In this document: piece after piece, positions 56,355 to 64,000 of the stretch | Numbering within the stretch: the first letter of the stretch is position 1 | Layout of the letters: every line of letters starts with the position of its first letter | Assembly (NCBI GenBank): GCA_911728435.2 | Contig: OU452198.1 | Coordinates: forward strand, 39,585,902-39,649,901 | Length of the DNA: 64,000 nt | Direction of reading: 5' to 3' | Source of the DNA: Apoderus coryli | Lineage: Eukaryota; Arthropoda; Insecta; Coleoptera; Attelabidae | Notes under the pieces: model-generated | Database searches by the model: none | The model's input: only the letters and a program-made list of their open reading frames with translations | Told to the model about the DNA's origin: nothing | Program-made: the position numbers and the translations under genes

Positions 56355-56731
56355 ATTTCATCCTTAATGCAAGATCAAATTATTATTTTTCAAAATAATT
56401 AAAATATTCCAGACACTAAAAACCGAAATATCTCGTAATCGACTTACTTTAGGGAATTTCAACAAGAGTAAGTACCTCTATTGCTTGGAAATGTACAGTG
56501 CATTATTTCGTGAACAAAAAAAGTAAAAAAATACACTGAGGAAAAAGTTACGGTTATTTTATTGGATCACAATGTGCAGTGTGCCCTCTAACGGCCACAG
56601 TGAAATGGCGTCCATATTCGGGTTTCGCACTCCAAAAAACTCATGTGTACCAATTTTTTAGATAATTCGTTGAAAAATGCCCATAATATTAAATATTTTC
56701 TGTTTTTATTTTTCAATTTTATCACCCTGTA

Positions 56732-57689
56732 TTTCCGAAACGCAGCAATTTTGGATTAACGTAAGTTACGTTTATTCGGCTTATTTTCAACCAACAAATC
56801 TGTATAATTCTCGAACTGGAGATCAGTTATTTACTAGAATAATTTTATTTGATTTGTAACATACCTACATACCAAGTTAAGGAATGTATTAACCAATATT
56901 GGCGCAAATTGTATTCACCCAGAAAAAACTGAATATTTAACACTTCAACATTCCACAAGACACACACTGCCTGGCTCCGCTTAAAGGTGACATATAAAAA
57001 TAATCATAATAAAAATGTGGAAAGAACAAAAAAAAAATAACAAGCACAACATATTATTGAAGATCGTCTCATAGGCGCCATGGAATCCCAATAAGACGCA
57101 AGGTCGTCGTACGGCCTTTGTGACCAAATAATATACAAAATAACAACATGAATTATAAGGTTGTTTTTCTCATATCATATCACATTCCATTGCTTGGAGA
57201 AAAAATAAAAAAGCGAAGATAACATTTTCTGTTTTTATATTCCTTATTATCTATATGTTTTCATTACAACCTGACATTCGCGTGGTAGTAAACTTTTAAA
57301 GACGCAGTTAGGTAGAGATATTACCTATCCTATACGTGGTTGTGACCTTTAGTCTGATTCCCCAAGTATAAACATAGCTGGAAATTAAAGTTTATAATAT
57401 ACAAGATGTTCTGGAAAATGTGGGAAATCTCTCGGATGTAGATATAACATGATAAGTTTCTTAATTATTGGCCCTGAAGGGCGCCGTTGAAAATCGGGTT
57501 TTCTTGAATGACATTTAAAATATTCTGGCATGAATACCTCTCCATATTTAAGTGTAAAAGTAATAATTTTATGACCTTTTTGTCATTTATTTAAATTTAA
57601 GCAATTTTTGTTTTGTTTTAGACATCAGTATCGGGTTTTGTTCATTTTTCTTCTCTTTGGAGGCACTATTTATACGTACATATTTTATA
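56732..57689. other. Intergenic DNA, nothing recognised
   Basis: No coding or repeat signal by eye. Confidence 0.4.
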
Positions 57690-58215
57690 TTTCAGATCTC
57701 CTAGGCCAATTTCTTGTACGCGAAATAATTGATTTTTTTAGTTTTATTATAAAATTTATTTTGCCCCCTTTTCTACTATTTACGAACCCCTATGGAAACA
57801 AAATTGTTATGCTGCATGTTGTTATCTTATATTAAAGCTATATATTTTTCTATTATATTTGGAAAAACAATTTTTTTTTCGTTTTTGACCCTTTTTCGAA
57901 CGCCTGTGTGAACCAGTTCATTTATGTAACATTTTTTAGGTTATATTCTATCACAACTGCGAAAAATTATTCTGTATTCCAAATCAGTTTAGGAAGTATA
58001 ATGTTTTTATTTTGACCCCTTTTACACTATTTACGAACGCCTATGAAAACAAGTTATTCATAACACATTTTTTAGGTCCTATTCTATCAAAGCTATAAAT
58101 AACTAGTCAATATTTCTGCTATGTTTAAGAAATTCGTTTTTCCTAACTTTTTACCCCATTTTACACTTTTTTCGAATGTCAATGTGGTCTAATTGTTTAG
58201 GTTAAATATTTTAGG
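57690..58215. repeat. Degenerate tandem repeat, period about 115-139 bp
   Basis: Variants of CTATTTACGAACGCCTATG recur at 57775, 57892, 58027 and 58166, each preceded by a TTTTGACCCCTTTT-like word and followed by TTTAGGT..TATTCTATC-like words. A fifth unit lies at 59645-59690 beyond a LINE insert. Confidence 0.65.
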
Positions 58216-58440
58216 TTATTGTTGTTGTTGTTTGATATTGGCCTTCACCAGTAGGTATTTAGCCAGTTTCCAGTGGAATTTTTACGGATGCACATTAAGG
58301 TGCAGCTGGGCTCCTGCCCATATCCATAATGTACTTCTTGCACACTGTTTTGCGTTTCCAATTTCCTTGATCGGTGCGACTCAGGGTTCTTGTTCACTGT
58401 TTGGTGATTGAGATTTTTTGAATGTTACGCCTCAAACTTC
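58216..58440. other. Unassigned DNA between tandem array and LINE
   Basis: More G/C-rich patch at 58290-58380, no protein resemblance. Confidence 0.3.
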
Positions 58441-59480
58441 TAAATAAAATGTTAGTTAAGACACACATAAAAGAAGAAGATAACCCTCCAACACACACCA
58501 GGAGATAGAGGGATCTGTAACAAAGGGTCACTGTAATAATTGTAAGAGAATATCATTCTGGCGCAGAAAACCAACTAACAATTTAAGCGTCTCGTACTTC
58601 AAATCTCTAAGCAATGATTGCACCGACATAGGTGATGAAACCCCGGACTTTGAAAGTTCGGAGTATAGATTGTTATTATTGTATATGTGAAAGGCTACCC
58701 AATTTACCGCACTGGCATAAGGGACTGTCAAGGACCTTAATCTTGTGAAGATGTTCTGGATATAAACAATGACTACTACGCATCCGAATAATGGTGGTAA
58801 GATGTCGTCGCTCTATGAACGGAAACTTGGAATACCAGGGAGTGCCTGGAAACACTTCCTGAATGTTAGAATACCAGACACCCTTGATGACAGATATATT
58901 TTTCCATTGCTGCCTCTAGTTCTCAAGCAGGGATAATTTAATATGAGGAACAAAGTCCGTTCTGTCTAATTTGATTGGATGTGGGACTCTAGAATACGTC
59001 CAGCATTGGCAAGCCTATCGGCGATTTCATTGCGTTCAATGCCCGCGTGACCAGGAATCCAGCAGAGTCTTATATCTTTATCACTTTGAAAAGCCTCAAT
59101 CAAAAGCCGCTTAGTGAGAAACGGAATGGAGTTTTGCACTAAAAGAGCTCCCACAGATCTTAGCTATGGCACTTTGAGAATCACTCTCTTGTACGCCAAT
59201 AGCCTTGACGATGTTGGGTATAGGCGGATAATTGATCCAATATTCGGTGCAGCGGGTGGATATTAAACTGCATAATTTTCATGATAAATTTCTGGGATAG
59301 CCATCTTCTTCTATAACCCAATGAAGGTTCAGCACATTCCGCCAAGAGAACATTGGTGGGAGTGGACTTCATACACCCAGTGAATTGAACACGATCTAAT
59401 TTCTGGATATTAGTTTTTGAGGTTGGAATGATAATTTGGCCTATAAATATCTTGTAGTATTTTCGTACCAAATGTGGTTA
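58441..59480 (-). pseudogene. 5'-truncated LINE with RNase H remnant
   Basis: Minus strand: the C-terminal RT/thumb region IQKLDRVQFTGCMKSTPTNV LLAECAEPSLGYRRRWLS, then SDSQSAIAKI, and RLCWIPGHAGIERNEIADRL with the HAG..GNE.AD signature of the RNase H domain found in I/R1-group LINEs. The first RNase H motifs are deleted and stops occur near 59170 and 58966. A C-terminal scrap follows to 58528. It is the only RNase H-bearing LINE that I see in the window. Confidence 0.75.
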
Positions 59481-60339
59481 AAATCCGTTAAGTGGTTTTT
59501 GAGTTATCACGGATACAAATTTTTTCTGATCCTTTTATAGAATTTTCACGGACGCGTATGGTACATTAATTTTTGTCGGGTATTTTTAACACCAATTCAA
59601 CTAGTTAAATATAAAAAATTTTACATTAAATTTTTTTTATCCCTTTTTCTACTATTTACGAACGCCTATGTAAATAAAAATTAACTGCATTTTTCGTTTT
59701 TAGTTTTTAGGGTTTCTTTAGGTGTAAACTAGGCTTAAAACCATTAATTTAGTCTCTTTAAGATACAAAATTAAAGGAAAAATTAATTTAAATCATTCAT
59801 TTGCTAGTTTACTTGATTTACGCCACTGATTTTCGAAAACTTGATAAATAATCGTTGCTGTTAAATAAATAATAATAAAAAAGAAAGGGAAAGTTACATT
59901 ATTACAAACAAGAAAAATATAAATATCTGAGGTCTCTGCCTATAATAGAGGAAATAACGAGACTACTTGTTTGTACGGGTAATGTTGTTCTCGTAAGTCG
60001 TACGTATAAATAACCTTTTCACCTTTTTGAGGCCAAGGTGTGGGTTTGAAGTTCTGTTTCCTTTTAATGAAATTAACAGTATATACTTCCTTTATCGATA
60101 TTATCGAAATATTAGTTTTTTACATTCTTGAAATGTATTATTTATTCTTTACATACTTTTCTAATTTACGAGAAAAGTCAACATATTCATAATTGCCTGT
60201 CTCAACGTATATTGGAAGATTATATGCTCGTGAAAAACAAGGATTTATAGCTGGAAAAGTTACATGAGGTATTTATTTCGTGGTAGTATCCAATTCAATA
60301 ATAATGCAGGGACGTTTAAATTATACCAATGAAGATTAT
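59481..60339. other. Unassigned DNA with a fifth tandem unit
   Basis: AAATCCGTTAAGTGGTTTTT GAGTTATCACGG near 59485 and the repeat unit at 59645-59690 link this to the array at 57690. The rest is AT-rich without features. Confidence 0.4.
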
Positions 60340-61560
60340 TTATTACAATAAAACAAAAGTCATCGTCTCCACTATTTAATTAGTCCATAAACTTTGCAAT
60401 GTCAAAGGGACATGTTTCGGAGACTCAGCTCTATCATCAACCTAAAAGTCAACAACACAATATTAAAAAAGGGGTTCTTACATAAATAACGAAAACACAA
60501 GTTAACAAACCTTGGTGGTATAAAAATGTTCACTCTGTGAAGGCAGAGCTCCTAACAGACTAAATCAAAGTAGGGGAGACCGGGGTCAATTGTAACACGG
60601 GTCAATTGTAACACGGGTCAATTGAAACAGTGATCAAAACTTCTTTCTGGTAAAGATTGTATAACCAAACTGTGCTCATAACATATAGAAATATCGGCGA
60701 GCTTCTTCCGGCAGTACTCCGCGGGCCGTTAAAGCAAGCATATGAACTTAGTGCGAGATTTTCTGTTTTCACGTGTCCAAAGTAAGTATTTACGATATTC
60801 CTTATGTATATCTCTTATTTCTTTTGCATATTCCTTTCCTGCTTATCAATAGTCTAATTTAACTGCTAGGTTAAGTATATCAAACTCCCAGCTATACGTG
60901 AACATAAATTTAGAATCATTTCGATTCAGTTTCTAGCCAGAAAAAAAATGGTTCAATTGTCCCCGGTCTCCCCTATATAATTCTTTTTGCTTAAAATATT
61001 GAATTTAAAATAAAAACATGTAAAAATTGTTGGTCTCGATACAGTAAAATGAACAGACAAAAAGTAATGGGACAACACAAGCGCTATTTAAAGTTTAAAA
61101 AGTATTGAAAATGTATACAAATAAATAAGCAAAAACACTTAAACAAAACATAGAAGGAATACAACAATGACAAGATCAAACTCCAAGCCATGGGTATAAA
61201 CATATATAAAAGAGTCTAATAGGTATACAAATCCTCAGGAATGTTCAACTAATCGTTCAAACATATAATGTTGTTATCTCCTACAGCCTTGAAAATTTCT
61301 AACATTTCCAAAAGATTTAATTTAATGCCCTTGTTGCAAACATGGATCACCTTCAGACCTTAATCGACATCGAAACGATGATTGTGGTTAAGAACATGAT
61401 TCGCAAAGGAAGAGGTGGTATCATATTCATCAATTAAGTTAGGATTGTTATTTCTATAACGAGTGATTATATTAGTGTGCTCCTTTACACGTACACTAAT
61501 CTTACGTGCGTCCGTCAGATTATTTATATTTACATCAAGAACGTTAAAGCTCATTATTTG
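60340..61560 (-). pseudogene. Penelope-like element, 3' part
   Basis: Minus strand: ISVRVKEHTNIITRYRNNNP, SSFANHVLNHNHRFDVD, a stop, VIHVCNKGIKLNLLEMLEIF. This is the second half of a GIY-YIG endonuclease as found at the C-terminus of Penelope-like retroelements (V...EH ... A.H....H.F; NLLE..EI). Downstream near 60400, GATGATAGAGCTGAGTCTCC GAAACATG resembles the terminal motif of these elements. The GIY-YIG core and RT are missing. A MITE interrupts it. Confidence 0.7.
60573..60973. mobile_element. MITE, 401 bp, nested in the Penelope-like element
   Basis: Ends GGGGAGACCGGGGTCAATTG at 60573 and CAATTGTCCCCGGTCTCCCC at 60973, with TA on both sides (60571-60572, 60974-60975). Inside the left end the word CACGGGTCAATTGTAA occurs in a short tandem of about three units. 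No coding capacity. Confidence 0.85.
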
Positions 61561-61660
61561 GGTATTTCGCCACTATTTAAAATTCTGAATGTTAAGCAAT
61601 CTATAGATAATAATAATAATAATTTTAAATAGTGGCGGAATACAAAAATAATGAGCTTTA
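61543..61660. repeat. Inverted duplication at the 5' break of the Penelope-like fragment
   Basis: TTAAAGCTCATTATTTGGGT ... at 61541-61582 recurs inverted at 61620-61661 with a few mismatches, around a loop containing (AAT)n at 61606-61622. It fits a 5' inversion formed during reverse transcription. Confidence 0.7.
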
Positions 61661-62344
61661 ATTTATTCGCGTCACAACAAACATATACCTAAGCTATCGA
61701 ACGTGTGGTACATTTGCCATTGTATACAAGGTGTTTCTACGAGTATATTCGAACGACAACGCTTTACCATAATAATAATTAATAATAATTCTTTATTAGC
61801 CATTCAGTAATATATTAGTTCGTACATTGGCACGACAGACTTCACAAAGTTTAAAAGTTTTAATCCTAGTAAGATCCAAATCCAGATCTACATATAATAT
61901 GTTAAAATGCAATATCTACAGATAAGACACACAATGATGGCAACTAACATTATAGGTACATAATAGGTACAAAACACAATACGTGCACAGTGCATTTACA
62001 TTAAAGACATACTGAGTAATATTGACGTCTTATCTTCCGGGTAAAACATAGACAATAAACTTTTTAATTTAGAAAAACAAACGTTTCAAAATTTTCCCGA
62101 ATTTATTAAAATTTACATAACACATATTTCACCACACACTGAATTCATAAGATGTAGAGTAATGTATAAACTACTTTTACAAATTTTTCCTATACTAAAA
62201 AGTAGAAGGTACAGGTACAAGTGATAGGAAATTCCCAACACATGTGCCCGATCAATCAAATGTAAAAAAAATTAAACCTATCAATGAAATGAAGACAATA
62301 TTTAACCGATCGATGGCCAGACTGATCCAGTTTAGCAACAATTT
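61661..62344. other. Unassigned DNA with a LINE tail at 61770-61800
   Basis: Sense-strand (minus) AATAAAGAATTATTATT at about 61795-61770 resembles other LINE 3' ends here. The sequence to its right may be that LINE's 3' UTR, but no coding part was found. Confidence 0.45.
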
Positions 62345-63175
62345 CAACGTTTTCTTCTGTTTATGATGAGGAAGGGTGACGCAGGCTTGCGAATCACCAC
62401 TGATCAAGGCAGACAATTTGAGTCGCATCTTTTTAAGGAACTTAACGCTTTACCAGGTACGACTCTCCTTCGAACAACTTATCATACCGCAGCTAATGGA
62501 ATGGTTGAACGCTTTCACCGCCAACTAAAAGCTGCGAGCAGGTGCCACCAAAACGACCGTTAAACCGAAGTTCTTCCCACTGTACTCCTAGGCATACGTT
62601 CCGCCTGGAAGGAAGATCTCCAAGCTACAGCAGCAGAACTGTTGTACGGTGAATCCCTTCGCGAATTTCTCGCCGAAAGCAGCACCACAGCCACTGCAAC
62701 GAGCCAATTTGTACAAAATTTGCGCTCGCAGATTCAGAATTTGCATCCAATCAGTGGCTCCCGACAAGGACAACACCCTACGTCCCTATTCATGGACCTA
62801 TACAATGCGATGCACGCTTTTCTTCGGTGTGATCGTGTAAGGCGACTTCTTGAGCCACCATACGAAGGCCTTTACAAAATTGAGTCTCGCTCCGATAAAA
62901 CGTACATCTTACGTATTCGGGGACGAAACGTCACGGTTTCCATTGACAGACTCACACCAGCTTTTGTCATGCAGGACAATGACGCCTTCGACAGCCACGG
63001 CGACGCAGAACCAGCAACGGTAGAGCTCCAACGCAATCACACCCCAGCTCAAGTTCTAGTTCCCATTCAGCCTGCAGTTCAGCCCGAAAGACGTATAGCA
63101 GTTGCACCAGAACTGCGTACTCGATCAGGACGACGCGTCCGCTTTCCAGACCGTCTACAGGCCGGATTTTCGTGA
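62345..63175 (+). pseudogene. gypsy integrase core end and pol C-terminus
   Basis: Integrase: RITTDQGRQFESHLFKEL (second catalytic Asp) and YHTAANGMVERFHRQLKAA (catalytic Glu region), followed by a stop at 62562. After it come TEVLPTVLLGIRSAWKEDLQ and a second open frame with YEGLYKIESRSDKTYILRIR, VTVSIDRLTPAFVMQDNDAF and the terminal RRVRFPDRLQAGFS. The first integrase Asp, RNase H, RT and protease are absent. Confidence 0.88.
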
Positions 63176-63197
63176 TACAATCACTGGAAGGGGGTAC

Positions 63198-63727
63198 TGT
63201 GGCGACCATTATTCTTGCGCCACACTGTATATATTATATTTTATTCTATAGATACTGTGGCAACCTTTTTATCGTGCCACACTGTATATATGTATTTTTA
63301 AGTTTAGTTATTTCTATGTAAAAATTTAGTATAGTAGTTGTAAATAGTGTTTTCTAAATTTCACCGAATGTCCAAACATCTGGCACCAATATTTCTGCTT
63401 TCTCTTTACTGTTTTTTCATTTTCGGGAACAAAAGAGATCCCTAGTCTGTACCTAGAAAAAGCGGTGGTTATTGTTAAAGCCACGTACCGACCAGATGTG
63501 GTACTTTCTTAACAGAAATGCTTTTTCTATAATTTTACCCCAGTCAGTCTTCAACATCAAAACAGTCAACAACTCTCTCGTGCCAGCAACTACCAAAACT
63601 CTGTCTCCACATTTTAACAACTTAACTCTCAAACACACTCTTTTCCGTAGTAATAAATATTCCGTTTTGTACATACCGTTAAACAGTGTTTTAATTATTA
63701 TTATTTACTACCCAAATTACCAAAACA
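63198..63727 (+). repeat. 3' LTR of the Ty3/gypsy-like element
   Basis: Alignable with 39520-39024 on the opposite strand over its whole length (shared CACTGTATATATGTATTTTT, CTGGCACCAATATT, GTACATACCGTTAAACAGTG). Starts TGTGGCG. The two copies diverge past CTACCCAAATTAC, which sets the approximate end. Confidence 0.8.
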
Positions 63728-64000
63728 TCATTTGGGTTATCTTAGAAACCCTCATTTACTCCCGCATAACTATAATACAATAGTTATGGGCCAGTGGCTT
63801 TTCTTGTGAAACCTCAGGGCAATGCGTTTATTACATTATCAACAGTTTTTATACAAACGAAGGCCACGATCATATTAATTTGTTTATAGAGAAGAAAACG
63901 CCAAATTCTAAATAAAAGTTTTTATATAAATTGACCGTGAAAGTACAATAACATAGTTAAAGAGAAAATTCGGTAATCATCAAAAATGGATAGATTCTAC
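63728..64000. other. AT-rich flank, nothing recognised
   Basis: Short remainder of the window without features. Confidence 0.4.

Larger units (their letters stand above)
53163..56731 (-). mobile_element. Long-TIR DNA transposon, left TIR split by two LINEs
   Basis: The left arm 53163-53483 plus 55385-55427 and the right arm 56352-56695 are inverted copies. They share TTCACGAAATAATGCACTGT, GGCCACAGTGAAAT-type words, TTAATTATTTT and GCATTAAGGATGAAATATG. The right end runs to CACCCTGTA at 56731; the left terminus beyond 53163 has been replaced. The interior holds a transposase C-terminus (55640-56354). Between the two left-arm pieces sit two minus-strand LINEs (53484-55385). Confidence 0.8.
62345..63727 (+). 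mobile_element. 5'-truncated Ty3/gypsy-like element with 3' LTR
   Basis: Keeps the end of pol (62345-63175), a polypurine tract GGAAGGGGGTAC and the 3' LTR (63198 to about 63727), beginning TGTGGCGACCATTATTCTTG. The LTR end is uncertain by about 10 bp. Same family as 39024-40112, opposite orientation. Confidence 0.85.

Noticed and set aside
62967..63209. A minus-strand 80-codon frame
   Set aside because: Antisense of the gypsy pol C-terminus, also seen in mirror form at 39493-39750.

Overview
The window is AT-rich animal nuclear DNA from an insect. The evidence is spliced genes with GT/AG introns of 4 to 10 kb, no prokaryotic gene layout, and one host gene whose predicted protein resembles the insect 'rhythmically expressed gene 5' (Reg-5/Dreg-5) family. 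The order of insect cannot be fixed from this sequence alone.

Host gene. A three-exon gene on the minus strand occupies the first 16.3 kb: exon 1 16269-16168 (signal peptide), exon 2 12007-11836, exon 3 1769-1210. The splice phases agree (0, then 1) and the joined frame encodes 277 residues. Its introns carry much of the repeat load. Intron 2 (10 kb) holds a LINE with an uninterrupted 983-residue endonuclease/reverse transcriptase frame in the sense orientation. Intron 1 (4.2 kb) holds a GC-rich palindrome and a long hairpin repeat.

The remaining 47 kb is a graveyard of mobile elements, with no second convincing host gene. From left to right: a mariner (17-18 kb); a repeat with its own small 5' exon (second copy in intron 2); LINE remnants (20.4-22, 24-27 and 28.4-29.9 kb); a TA-flanked MITE (29.9 kb); a full-length R4/Dong-like LINE with an intact 1175-codon frame (31.2-35.2 kb), followed by the 3' end of a relative (35.5-36.2 kb); a CR1-like LINE (36.2-37.5 kb); a miniature copia (38.2-38.8 kb); a deleted Ty3/gypsy element (39.0-40.1 kb); a DDE transposase relic (41.2-41.8 kb); a Tc1-like fold-back element (42.0-42.9 kb); two LINE 3' ends (43-45.7 kb); an internally deleted P-type transposon with 7-8 bp target duplication (46.9-48.3 kb); a LINE (49.3-51 kb); a decayed mariner (51.2-52.5 kb); a long-TIR DNA transposon whose left repeat is split by two LINEs (53.2-56.7 kb); a degenerate tandem array split by an RNase H-bearing LINE (57.7-59.7 kb); a Penelope-like fragment with a nested MITE (60.3-61.7 kb); and the 3' end of a Ty3/gypsy element (62.3-63.7 kb).

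The most interesting theme is the interplay between TAA/ATT microsatellites and non-LTR elements. At least eight LINE 3' ends share an AATAAAG...(ATT)n terminus. The intact R4/Dong-like element lies between TAA tracts, its truncated relative ends in the ATT tail of a neighbouring LINE, and two LINEs entered an AATAAT run inside a transposon TIR. Tails left by one class of LINE appear to act as landing sites for later ones.
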